Assembly: GCF_035958815.1 (NCBI RefSeq)
Contig: NZ_CP108383.1
Location: forward strand, 5,208,001-5,272,000
Source of the DNA: Nocardia sp. NBC_01327
Lineage (GTDB): Bacteria > Actinomycetota > Actinomycetes > Mycobacteriales > Mycobacteriaceae
Direction: 5' to 3'
DNA length: 64,000 nucleotides
The notes under the pieces are model-generated. The model had not been told where the DNA came from and did no database searches. It saw only the letters and a list, made by a program, of their open reading frames with translations. Positions within the stretch are counted from its first letter, which is position 1. Every line of letters begins with the position of its first letter. This document shows, piece after piece, positions 17,214 through 24,306 of the stretch. Position numbers and translations under genes: made by a program.

Positions 17214-17684
17214 TCAGGAGACGCCGCGATCGACCGACTCGACCTGCTCGTATCTCAGTTCGTAGTCGTGTTTGGCCTCGCTGAGGGCGTCGAGGCTTTC
17301 ATCCGGTGATGTGCCGTCGGCCATTGCTCGGTGTACAGCGCTCACGCATACCGCTAGCCGATCCACCGCCTCCGCGTATGCGGTGTCGCCGTGAAGTTCG
17401 GCCGCGATCCGGTCGATCAGCCCCTGCCTGTTCGCGAGGCCGAGGTCCAGGTCGAGGGATTCCAAAACCGTAGCGCCGGTCTCGCTGTAGGCGATGGACT
17501 CCGAACCGTCGCCAACCAGATGCAGAGTGGTAATGGCCGCTGGGGTGAACCAGTCGTCCAATCGGGCCAGTACCCACGCACACCGCAGTACTTGAACGTA
17601 AGGGTCGGTCCTGTCCCAGTTCCCGGCCATCGCCGAAAGTAGCTCGCGCACAGTCGGTCTCGTTACTTCGTCTTGTTCGGTCAT
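17214..17684 (-). CDS. Helical hypothetical protein of the minus-strand cassette
   Basis: 156 aa from the ATG at 17684, which overlaps the stop of the upstream gene (ATGA). Mostly alpha-helical, acidic, with no membrane segment or catalytic motif. The upstream-extended frame was rejected because it reads Arg/Pro-rich shadow sequence. Confidence 0.6.
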   Translation of the reverse strand: MTEQDEVTRPTVRELLSAMAGNWDRTDPYVQVLRCAWVLARLDDWFTPAAITTLHLVGDGSESIAYSETGATVLESLDLDLGLANRQGLIDRIAAELHGDTAYAEAVDRLAVCVSAVHRAMADGTSPDESLDALSEAKHDYELRYEQVESVDRGVS

Positions 17685-17860
17685 ATCCGGGAGGCCGTGA
17701 CGCAGTCGAGCGCGGTCGCGAACTGGCGGCATTCGCTGCCGTGTCCGGCGTGGGCGGTGAGGACACATCGAGCTTCTTCGAGGGGCATCGGAGGGGGATT
17801 GCCATCGCAGTCCGAGTGTTGTTGCGCCCATTGGTCTTTGAGAGCAGAGGTGATGTTCAT
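17681..17860 (-). CDS. Small Cys/His-containing protein
   Basis: 59 aa. Contains QQHSDCDGNPPPMPLEEAR and AHAGHGSECRQF; the spacing of Cys and His could bind a metal. Overlaps both neighbours by four bases, so it is translated as part of the operon. Short proteins of this look sit next to XRE regulators in other Nocardia-type genomes (recollection, not searched). Confidence 0.55.
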   Translation of the reverse strand: MNITSALKDQWAQQHSDCDGNPPPMPLEEARCVLTAHAGHGSECRQFATALDCVTASRI

Positions 17861-18183
17861 CGCGTCCTCGGCTTGATCGCACCGGCTCCGATAAGGGCGT
17901 CGAAGGCCGCGGCTTTGCGCGCACACTCCTTGATGGAGCATTCGCGGTGCGATTGCATGGCCTGGTGCGCTTGGAGCAGGGTCAGGGGTTGATCGGGTGC
18001 GTCGTGTGGCCATCCGCACGGCCACGGGCTGGTATATCTAGGCGAGTCCTCGGCCGGTCGCGGTCGGCGCGGTGGTGTCGGTGTGGCGTGTCTGGGCTCT
18101 GTGAGCGGCAGACGTATTGCGCCGTAAGCGATCACCGCGAGGGCCGCGGTCAAGCCGGGCAAGAAGAGCGATGTCGTCAGCAT
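17857..18183 (-). CDS. Small membrane-anchored protein with C-x4-C motif
   Basis: 108 aa, first gene of the minus-strand operon. N-terminal hydrophobic segment (about residues 3-24), a Pro/Arg-rich linker, then QAMQSHRECSIKECARKAAAF with Cys residues five apart. Four-base overlap with the next gene. Diverges from the XRE/TPR regulator. Function unknown. Confidence 0.55.
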   Translation of the reverse strand: MLTTSLFLPGLTAALAVIAYGAIRLPLTEPRHATPTPPRRPRPAEDSPRYTSPWPCGWPHDAPDQPLTLLQAHQAMQSHRECSIKECARKAAAFDALIGAGAIKPRTR

Positions 18184-18366
18184 CGGAACCTCGGGTTGGC
18201 TGTTCTGTTTGGTGGGGGTGTCTCGGTGTGGAGGGACGCCGCCGATCCGTCGCGAAAGTATGGCTACAAACGCACGCGGTATCGGCGACGTCTTTCCCCT
18301 TGCGGGGCGTGGGCTACCCGGTGTCGGGCGCTGGCTTGAACGCTATGTCCGATCACCGAAACCACC

Positions 18367-18383
18367 GGGTACATTCCGTACCC
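18367..18383. promoter_or_regulatory. Candidate operator between the minus operon and the XRE/TPR gene
   Basis: GGGTAC-ATTCC-GTACCC is a perfect inverted repeat with a five-base centre, 58 bases before the GTG of the XRE gene and about 185 bases from the divergent operon start. Position and symmetry fit a binding site for the neighbouring regulator. The 18184-18440 gap holds no other feature I can support. Confidence 0.45.
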
Positions 18384-18440
18384 CCTGCCTTTTGGCTAGG
18401 CTTGACCCTGACGAGCAATACCCAGCGGAAGGCCACAAAA

Positions 18441-19664
18441 GTGGATGGCGGGGAAAGCGCCGCAATCGGTCGGCGGATTCAGGCACAGCGCGTACGGGCC
18501 GGGATGTCCCGGCCCGTAATGGCAGACCTATTGGGCAAATCGGCCGAGTGGCTGAAGGCTATCGAGAACGGCCGCTTGCAGACTCCACGCCTGCCGATGC
18601 TGCTTCGCATCGCCCAGGCTTTGGACTTGGCGGACTTGTCGATCCTCACCGGGGACGGCATGACGGTGCCTGTCGTTGTCTTCGCCGGCCAGCGGCATGC
18701 TGCTTTGACGGAAGTGCAAGCCGCGCTCACTGATTTCCGGATCACGAACAGCGACCTGCCGTCGAGCCCGCAATATCTGGCCGAACGGCTTCGGCAGGCT
18801 TGGCACATCAGGCATTCCAGTCCCGACCATCGCACCCAGTTGGGCGCGGTGCTTCCTGGCCTGATCCGCGACACGCAGAGTGCTGCGCGGCAGATGGGGG
18901 AGGAACGTCGGACTGCGCGCAAACTGCTGGCTGGGGTTTACCAGCTTGCGGACTTTTACGTTGCGTATCAGCCGGCACCGGAGTTGGTGTGGATGGTCGC
19001 CGACCGGGGCATGAATGAGGGCTACGAAAGTGACGATCCCTATGTGATCGCCTGCAGCGCTTGGGCAATGGTGCAGGCTCTACGTGACAGTGGCCGGTGG
19101 GAGGAAGCAGTTGATCTGGCTCGCGATTCGGTGACGCGGTTGTCTCCGTTCACCGATCGGGACGGGACTGCCGACGACTGGCGGGGGATCGCTGGGGCAT
19201 TGGACGCCGAGATCGGTTACGTCCACGCCCGCCGCGGACGATACGGGGATGCTTGGGCTCATTGGGAGCGTGCTGAGAAGGTCGTGAAGAAGCTCGGGCC
19301 CGCGTATCGGCACGTTCAGACGTCGTTCTCGGTGCCGGTGATGTCTGCGCACGCGGTCACGTTGAGTGTGGAGTTGCGCCGCGCTGGCGAGGCATTGCAA
19401 GCAGCGAGTGGATTCGATGCAAGTCAGATCATTTCGGTACCGCGACGTAGCCGGCACTTCATCGAAGTGGCGCGAGCGCATGCGCAGCGCGGTGAATCAG
19501 TGGCGACGCTCGCAATGTTGACGCAGGCCGAGCAGACGGCACCAGAGACGATCAAGTACAACGGTTTCGCGCGGGAGCTACTTCTCGACCTGCAGAAGAA
19601 GCCGCCTACGGGACGGCGCGACGAGGTTCGCGAACTCAGCCGCAGAGTCGGCGTCGCGGCGTAA
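18441..19664 (+). CDS. XRE-family regulator with C-terminal TPR-like repeats
   Basis: 407 aa from the GTG at 18441 (GGAAGG upstream). Residues about 8-65 are an XRE helix-turn-helix (IGRRIQAQRVRAGMSRPVM...SAEWLKAIENGR). The rest is helical with TPR-like pairs (ALRDSGRWEEAVDLARDSV, GRYGDAWAHWERAEKV), as in the large HTH-TPR regulators of Streptomyces and Nocardia. A single regulator, not the phage CI, divergent from the minus-strand cassette and probably controlling it. A terminator follows. Confidence 0.75.
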   Translation: MDGGESAAIGRRIQAQRVRAGMSRPVMADLLGKSAEWLKAIENGRLQTPRLPMLLRIAQALDLADLSILTGDGMTVPVVVFAGQRHAALTEVQAALTDFRITNSDLPSSPQYLAERLRQAWHIRHSSPDHRTQLGAVLPGLIRDTQSAARQMGEERRTARKLLAGVYQLADFYVAYQPAPELVWMVADRGMNEGYESDDPYVIACSAWAMVQALRDSGRWEEAVDLARDSVTRLSPFTDRDGTADDWRGIAGALDAEIGYVHARRGRYGDAWAHWERAEKVVKKLGPAYRHVQTSFSVPVMSAHAVTLSVELRRAGEALQAASGFDASQIISVPRRSRHFIEVARAHAQRGESVATLAMLTQAEQTAPETIKYNGFARELLLDLQKKPPTGRRDEVRELSRRVGVAA

Positions 19665-19709
19665 CATACAAGGGTGCCAGAGGATTTCGTTCCGCTGTGC
19701 TCGTCAATG

Positions 19710-19743
19710 AAAGCCGCCCTCGGCATAAGCCTGGGGCGGCTTT
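19710..19743 (+). terminator. Terminator after the XRE/TPR gene
   Basis: AAAGCCGCCC at 19710-19719 pairs with GGGCGGCTTT at 19734-19743; followed by CTGC. Forty-five bases after the XRE stop codon. Confidence 0.65.
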
Positions 19744-20008
19744 CTGCACGTCCAAACGACGAGCTGCTGCTCGCGCCCCTGCGCGGCAGCGTCGCTTGGC
19801 AGCTGCTGGTCTCCGGCCGGGTACGAGGAATCGCACCGGGTCGCATTGAAGGCCGCGGTGTCGGTCGAACCGCAGGGCGATGTTTCCGAACAGCAGCTCT
19901 GTCCACGGCAGCCTGTTGTTGCAGGGCGCTACGGCGGCCAGCCGCGATCAGCGGACCTCGGAAGCGCTCTCATCGGACGCTGCTGCGCCAGGTGGTCGGG
20001 GAGCGTAG

Positions 20009-20041
20009 CGGCCATCCGACATAGTCGGATGGCCGATTTTT
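20009..20041 (+). terminator. Strong terminator without an obvious upstream gene
   Basis: CGGCCATCCGAC at 20009-20020, a three-base loop, then the perfect complement to 20035, followed by ATTTTTG. Textbook intrinsic terminator. The only gene upstream on + already ends in the hairpin at 19710, so the 19744-20008 segment may be a short transcript. Confidence 0.75.
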
Positions 20042-20572
20042 GTTGGTTTCGGAACTGTGTTGCTCGGGGTACAAGTCCATTACTGACATTCCACTAACAG
20101 TGGACTAACGTTGTGCGGGTATTCCGCAACCAATTTTGTGCCATTGTTGAGACGGTCTGTGCCATTCCTCTTTACAGTGTCGATGAGTTACATCAAATCA
20201 AACGTGCGGAATTCGGCCAATCTTCCCACAGGCTGCCTGGTTATTACCAGTCAACGCAAATTTTGGATCAGTTCCGGATTGTTTGCTGAGAATTCCGCGC
20301 CAGCCCCCTGGACGTGCCCGCCCCGGAACGTCAGCTATTTCATTATTCGCGCCGTCCGCAGGCGTGTCGAACCGAACGGTCTGTGTGGTTTGGCTTCGAA
20401 AACTGTTGCATAGCTGCATATTTGCGGAACAACGCGCGTGGTTCGGATTGAGTTTTAGAGGGAAAACATGCCCCGAAAGTCTTGATTGTTATCCTGCGCG
20501 AACTAACATTCATGGCACATCTGCGACATATTGGGCGCAGGGGTCGGGGCATTAACTAGAAGGTGGCATGCG
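20042..20572. other. AT-richer non-coding segment before the immunity region
   Basis: About 530 bases with visibly lower GC than the flanks. Contains TCCACT-AAC-AGTGGA, a perfect inverted repeat at 20090-20104 that could be an operator. Several open frames exist, but their composition and lack of start signals do not support genes. Probably promoter or regulatory DNA, or a junction between phage modules. Confidence 0.4.
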
Positions 20573-20971
20573 ATGTTCGACGATCGTCTAGACCAATCGT
20601 ATTGCGATGCGGCCGATTTCAAAATACCTGGAATCACACAGTCGCAGCCGGAAGGTGAGGTTTCTTCGGGCAACGGATGGGCGACAATCGGAACACTTGT
20701 CAACACAGGCGATCTCGTCGATGCGATCCCACGGCTCGCCCTGAGCGCATCACAAACGGCCTTCCTGCTCATGGCTGCCATTCAAGTGTTGCTGTTCGGG
20801 CGCCCCTGCATGGAAGGCTGGGTGAGGCACGGCGCGAAGTGGATTGTGGACGTGAAGATGCGTTATCCCGCGTCCGACGAAGGATGGCGCGCGGCGATGC
20901 GCGCAATTGTCTCGGCCGAAGGGGCCGTGCCCGCGATGAGTTCCGGGTTGAGCCGGCCGTTGGGTAAGTAG
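20573..20971 (+). CDS. Possible small protein convergent with the repressor
   Basis: 132 aa. ATG preceded by AGAAGGTGG. Hydrophobic segment near residue 70 (AFLLMAAIQVLLFG) and a helical end. The last 36 codons overlap the repressor gene on the other strand, which is unusual and lowers confidence. No family recognised. If real, it may be a membrane immunity or exclusion factor. Confidence 0.35.
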   Translation: MFDDRLDQSYCDAADFKIPGITQSQPEGEVSSGNGWATIGTLVNTGDLVDAIPRLALSASQTAFLLMAAIQVLLFGRPCMEGWVRHGAKWIVDVKMRYPASDEGWRAAMRAIVSAEGAVPAMSSGLSRPLGK

Positions 20972-21219
20972 ATGTTCTCGTTGTGACGGGCGGCGGCGAT
21001 CAGCTCCTCGGGGCTGATGCCGAACGCCTTGGCGATTTGGTCGAGTTGCTCGACGTCGAGTGCACTGTCCGATCGCAAGATCTTCTCCAACGTTCGTAGA
21101 GGGACTCCCGCTCGCTCGCTGAGGTCGGGTTGAGTCCATCGCAGGCGACTGAGAGTCGCCCGTATCTCGGTAACGAGTAGCCGCGTGAGCTCCCCGATAG
21201 TGCGTGCGTTCGTAGCCAT
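20863..21219 (-). CDS. XRE-family phage repressor (CI-like)
   Basis: 118 aa. Residues about 12-72 form an XRE helix-turn-helix (LRWTQPDLSERAGVPLRTLEKIL, then AKAFGISPEELIAAA). No protease or dimer domain of lambda CI type, so it belongs to the small actinophage repressors. It diverges from a Cro-like gene across an operator region. Its ATG lies inside a CCATATGG operator-like site and has no Shine-Dalgarno sequence, suggesting a leaderless message. Likely maintains lysogeny. Confidence 0.75.
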   Translation of the reverse strand: MATNARTIGELTRLLVTEIRATLSRLRWTQPDLSERAGVPLRTLEKILRSDSALDVEQLDQIAKAFGISPEELIAAARHNENIYLPNGRLNPELIAGTAPSAETIARIAARHPSSDAG

Positions 21220-21247
21220 ATGGGTAGCTTACTGCCCCATATGGGGC
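21216..21247 (-). promoter_or_regulatory. Repressor-side operators and promoter
   Basis: CCATATGG at 21216-21223 contains the repressor start codon; the perfect 14-bp palindrome GCCCCATATGGGGC is at 21234-21247. Centres are 21 bp apart. On the minus strand TAAGCT, seven bases before the ATG, fits a -10 box, so transcription would start at the ATG. Confidence 0.7.
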
Positions 21248-21346
21248 GTGAGGTAGGTCTCCGGTGTAGCTAATCCGCAGGCAAACGCGGCAATCCCCCC
21301 GAAACTCAGGACCGACCGTCCCGTCTGATGACGTCCAGCAACCCCA

Positions 21347-21388
21347 TTGCACCCGCCCCATATGGGGCGTACGGTACTCCATATGGGT
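21347..21388 (+). promoter_or_regulatory. Cro-side promoter and operators
   Basis: TTGCAC (21347-21352) and TACGGT (21370-21375) are 17 bp apart and fit -35/-10 boxes. The palindrome GCCCCATATGGGGC (21355-21368) fills the spacer and a second CCATATGG (21379-21386) contains the Cro-like ATG at 21383. Centres are 21 bp apart, as on the other side. Confidence 0.7.
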
Positions 21389-21622
21389 GGTTCAACCGCA
21401 TGGTCACAGAACATAGCCGCGAGAGTAAACACGACAATCGAGGACTCCGGACTCTCAGTCAGAGAGGTCGCGGACCAATCAGGAATCGCCCGGGAAACCC
21501 TCCGCCGGCGGCTGGCCAACCTGACGCCATTCACCGTCGACGAACTCGAGGCCATCGCCGAAGTCCTCGACGCGGATTCTGACACCTTCCTCAACTCCGA
21601 CTACTGGTCGCAGGCGTCATGA
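21383..21622 (+). CDS. Cro-like XRE protein
   Basis: 79 aa. XRE helix-turn-helix over nearly the whole length (DSGLSVREVADQSGIARETL, FTVDELEAIAEVLDAD). ATG at 21383 chosen over an upstream TTG because it is placed like the repressor start relative to the operators and would be leaderless. First gene of the early + operon; its stop overlaps the next ATG. Confidence 0.72.
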   Translation: MGGSTAWSQNIAARVNTTIEDSGLSVREVADQSGIARETLRRRLANLTPFTVDELEAIAEVLDADSDTFLNSDYWSQAS

Positions 21623-21720
21623 CCGCCGTCATCGTCTTCGTCACCGCCTGGTCACTCGTCTCCCTCGCCTTGTGGCCGTTGGTATCCCGTGCGTTCTTCT
21701 CACGGGGGAGGCGGCGATGA
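21619..21720 (+). CDS. 33-aa single-span membrane peptide
   Basis: One hydrophobic segment (about residues 4-22) and a basic C-terminus (RGRRR). ATGA overlaps with both neighbours support real translation. Function unknown. Confidence 0.5.
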   Translation: MTAVIVFVTAWSLVSLALWPLVSRAFFSRGRRR

Positions 21721-21950
21721 ACCGTCTCCGCAAGGCGTGGCCCATCGCCAAGCTGATCGTCGCGTGGTCGGTCGACATTCCGGCGGCGCTGCTGGTGGTG
21801 TTCTGGGCGGTCTATGGCAAGGGCTGGATCAACGCAGACGAGTTCACTTCCGGTGTCAGCGCATGCCTCGCCACCATCTTCACGGGAACGGCCGTGGCCG
21901 CGCTCTGGATGGTCGGCGCGGGCCTGTTCTTCGATGACGAGGAGCGGTGA
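21717..21950 (+). CDS. Small two-span membrane protein
   Basis: 77 aa. Hydrophobic segments at about residues 15-33 and 48-70, acidic end (FFDDEER). Four-base overlap upstream and one-base overlap downstream. Resembles small early membrane proteins of temperate actinophages, some linked to superinfection exclusion; role here is not shown. Confidence 0.6.
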   Translation: MNRLRKAWPIAKLIVAWSVDIPAALLVVFWAVYGKGWINADEFTSGVSACLATIFTGTAVAALWMVGAGLFFDDEER

Positions 21951-22120
21951 TGCGCCCGCTGGTTCGCGCCCTGCTCCACGTCCTGAATTCCTCACTGCCA
22001 GATGACGTAGCTCCTGGCGATGAGGCCGCATCCCCCGCAACGCAATACGCGACGTCGATTGCCGCTGCGGGGGGTGCCTCCAACGTCCCGACTGACGAGG
22101 TCGGGGATCGGCCGGTCTGA
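21950..22120 (+). CDS. Small hypothetical early protein
   Basis: 56 aa, coupled to the previous gene by a TGATG overlap. Acidic and Ala-rich, no motif. A 55-base gap with CATTAG-like AT-rich sequence follows before the next gene. Confidence 0.45.
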   Translation: MRPLVRALLHVLNSSLPDDVAPGDEAASPATQYATSIAAAGGASNVPTDEVGDRPV

Positions 22121-22175
22121 GTTAGCGCTCTCACGGCCCGTGTTCCACCAATTAGAACAATAGGGAGTCTACCCA

Positions 22176-22400
22176 ATGGCAATCCACTCTCCCCTGTGCG
22201 AGAAGTATCTCGCCGAATTGTCCACCGAGCCAACCGGTTCTGTCGAATTCGGGATGGCGAGCATCATCCGCCGCCTGTCCGAGCCGCGAGCGTTCGGCTA
22301 CCTCACGACCGTCATCCTCGACGACCAGGGCTCGCCGGCCGCCGATATCGCCGCGCACATCTGGTTCCTGGCGGCCGCTGCCGAGGAGGCCAGCGCATGA
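22176..22400 (+). CDS. Small hypothetical early protein
   Basis: 74 aa, ATG with TAGGGAG upstream. Helical, no motif recognised. Overlaps the following ATG. Confidence 0.5.
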   Translation: MAIHSPLCEKYLAELSTEPTGSVEFGMASIIRRLSEPRAFGYLTTVILDDQGSPAADIAAHIWFLAAAAEEASA

Positions 22401-22579
22401 GCCGTCTCAGCGTGGCCGACTTGCTGCCGTTCATCCGCATGGCACTGCATGCCAGCAGGGCGGAGGAGATCGCACCCGGGGAGATCGTCGATCGTGGCGA
22501 GTTCTCCGGACCGATCGATGGGTGGTTGCCCCCGCAGGCATGGCTTGCCCGGCACACTGGTCAGGGAGCGTCGGAATGA
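22397..22579 (+). CDS. Small hypothetical early protein
   Basis: 60 aa, four-base overlaps on both sides. Helical N-terminal half and a Trp-containing end (DGWLPPQAWLARH). No function recognised. Confidence 0.5.
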   Translation: MSRLSVADLLPFIRMALHASRAEEIAPGEIVDRGEFSGPIDGWLPPQAWLARHTGQGASE

Positions 22580-22794
22580 GCGCGCAGCCGTCATTTTTCT
22601 CCGTCGAAGGCGTAGTGGCGAGGCCGTCCGCGTACTGGTCACAGGACATCGGGAAAGTCGCCATCTACCTCGGTGCGGGCCTGAATCTGTACGTGGACCC
22701 GCAGCACGCCGCCGCTCTGATCGAGGAGATCTCGGTGGCCCTGGCGGCGAGGGAGATGCCGGCGGATCTGTCCGGTGAGGTGGTGGCCCGATGA
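22576..22794 (+). CDS. Small hypothetical early protein
   Basis: 72 aa from the ATG at 22576. Pattern of a strand-rich start (NLYVDPQHAAALIEEIS) followed by a helix, reminiscent of small early proteins that carry an isolated alpha/beta unit. No family recognised. Confidence 0.5.
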   Translation: MSAQPSFFSVEGVVARPSAYWSQDIGKVAIYLGAGLNLYVDPQHAAALIEEISVALAAREMPADLSGEVVAR

Positions 22795-23120
22795 CCGGAA
22801 CCGCCTACCGGACCACGATCCCTCCGACGACCGAGTTCGGGCCGTTCATCGTCGGCGCGGCCGTGTATGCCATCGATCCCGGCATTCCGTTCGTGTCCCA
22901 CACCCCGCACGGGTGCGGTGGGGTGACCTTGTTCGTGCAGGTGTCCGCTGTGGCGTGCTCGGACACCACGGAGATGTTCGCGTGCACCGATGGCGGCTGG
23001 TTGCTGTCGTGGATTCCGATCATCGGAACCCCGGGTACCGATCACGGCCGGTGCCTGCTCGCCGCCGGGTACGAGCCCGAACACTCCCCAGTTCGACGGG
23101 AGCACCGTCATGACCGATGA
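22791..23120 (+). CDS. Hypothetical early protein
   Basis: 109 aa. Three Cys (GCGGVT, VACSDT, FACTDGG) and a mostly beta pattern. Its last 11 bases overlap the following gene. Function unknown. Confidence 0.5.
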   Translation: MTGTAYRTTIPPTTEFGPFIVGAAVYAIDPGIPFVSHTPHGCGGVTLFVQVSAVACSDTTEMFACTDGGWLLSWIPIIGTPGTDHGRCLLAAGYEPEHSPVRREHRHDR

Positions 23121-23280
23121 CCTGGTCGAAAGAGCCCAGAAGCACATTGCTCGCGACCACGAGCGTGACGAAAAGCTCGACGCCGCACAACGTTTCGCCG
23201 AAAAGCTCGGCGAAGACACCGATCCCATCCGCCGTGAGGTGGGCAAAGAATTCATCGCCATCGTAGGAGAACCAGCGTGA
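23110..23280 (+). CDS. Small charged helical protein
   Basis: 56 aa from the ATG at 23110. Highly charged helix (RDHERDEKLDAAQRFAEKLGE). No motif. Overlaps both neighbours. Confidence 0.5.
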   Translation: MTDDLVERAQKHIARDHERDEKLDAAQRFAEKLGEDTDPIRREVGKEFIAIVGEPA

Positions 23281-23465
23281 ACGCGCTCGCATGGGAATTG
23301 GTCCGGTCGTGGATGGTGTGGGTGGCTATCTGGCTGGTGTTGCTCGGAGTCTTCGCCGCGGCCATCGACGACGACGATGCGTTCGACTACGACGGCCGAG
23401 ACGACGGCGCGCAGTGGGACATCGGCCACGACTACTGGGTCGCTGACGAATTGGGTGTGGGATGA
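23277..23465 (+). CDS. Small single-span membrane protein with acidic tail
   Basis: 62 aa, GTG start. Hydrophobic span at about residues 7-29 (SWMVWVAIWLVLLGVFAAA) followed by a very acidic region (DDDDAFDYDGRDDG). Function unknown; the acidic tail would be cytosolic or exposed depending on orientation. Confidence 0.55.
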   Translation: MNALAWELVRSWMVWVAIWLVLLGVFAAAIDDDDAFDYDGRDDGAQWDIGHDYWVADELGVG

Positions 23466-24040
23466 GCCGCGCGCGCACGTTGACCGACGCGCAAGCACTC
23501 ACCGTTGTTGCCGAGTGCCGTCGCGGCATCTCGCAGGTGCGGATGGCGCATGTCTTCGGGGTGTCGCGACAACTGGTGGGCAGCATCATGAGCGGTCGAC
23601 GCTACAGCGATGTGACCGGTATCAGTCCCTGCTGCACAAACCGGGGTTGCGAACAGTGCCGGCCAGGACGCCGAGGCACGACCCGGGACCGCAACATCGC
23701 CGTCGTGCGCGCTTCGATGGCCTATATCGGTTGTGTCGCTTGCGGTAACGCGCTGAGCAGGCCGATCGGGGCGGTTCTGGCCACCCGCGGACTACACCGC
23801 TGCATCCGGTGCGTGCCGTCTGATACTCCCGGCTCCGGGCATGGGCAGTGCAGCCCGGATGCACCGTGCACGAAATGCCGGGCCGAGGACGCCCGCGAGG
23901 AAAACGTCCGACTGGTGCGCGCGGTCGACGTCGACGTGGAGTGCGTGGTGTGCGACTCGACGATCACCCGCCCCGCCGGACCGGTCCTGGACAGAAAAGG
24001 GGCCGCCCACTGCCACAAACATCTCAGGAGCGGCTGGTGA
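23462..24040 (+). CDS. HTH protein with several zinc-binding Cys clusters
   Basis: 192 aa. The N-terminus (residues about 5-50: LTDAQALTVVAECRRGISQVRMAHVFGVSRQLV) is a homeodomain-like helix-turn-helix. The rest has CC, CEQC, CVAC, CIRC, CTKC and CVVC clusters plus HCHKH, typical of treble-clef or zinc-ribbon modules. Probably DNA-binding and early regulatory. No nuclease motif confirmed. Confidence 0.55.
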   Translation: MSRARTLTDAQALTVVAECRRGISQVRMAHVFGVSRQLVGSIMSGRRYSDVTGISPCCTNRGCEQCRPGRRGTTRDRNIAVVRASMAYIGCVACGNALSRPIGAVLATRGLHRCIRCVPSDTPGSGHGQCSPDAPCTKCRAEDAREENVRLVRAVDVDVECVVCDSTITRPAGPVLDRKGAAHCHKHLRSGW

Positions 24041-24306
24041 ACGAGCACGTCACAGCAACCGAACTCATATCGAGTCCTGTACTCAGCGACGACACGAAAC
24101 ACCAGGCAGGGCGCGTCGTCGCGGCCTACGCCGCTGACACGGGCGAGTACGCCATGTTCGCGGCGATGCTGGGCATCGACGACGTCGCGGCGCCCCCGCC
24201 GGGGCAGTGCCTCGAGTGCGGAACTGTTTTGCCGTTGACTGCCCGGACCCGGCGCGTCGGGTACGCCGGGTACTGCGCGGCCCACCGCAAGGCGGTGCAG
24301 TCATGA
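24037..24306 (+). CDS. Small zinc-ribbon-like protein
   Basis: 89 aa, GTG start overlapping the previous stop. CLECG and GYCAAH supply a possible C-x2-C...C-x2-H metal site at the C-terminus. The helical N-terminal part resembles partner proteins of WhiB-like genes in phage early regions (impression only). Confidence 0.5.
   Translation: MNEHVTATELISSPVLSDDTKHQAGRVVAAYAADTGEYAMFAAMLGIDDVAAPPPGQCLECGTVLPLTARTRRVGYAGYCAAHRKAVQS

Noticed and set aside
19674..20024. 116-codon + frame after the XRE gene
   Set aside because: It spans a terminator hairpin and has no protein-like pattern or ribosome site.
12308..20042. Host chromosomal interval separating two different elements
   Set aside because: Left part has structural and lysis genes but no integrase, and right part has immunity, replication and integrase but no structural genes; together they make one phage. 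Accessory genes are the simpler reading, though not proven.
20111..20413. 100-codon + frame in the AT-rich segment
   Set aside because: Composition and start context unlike neighbours; no recognisable motif.
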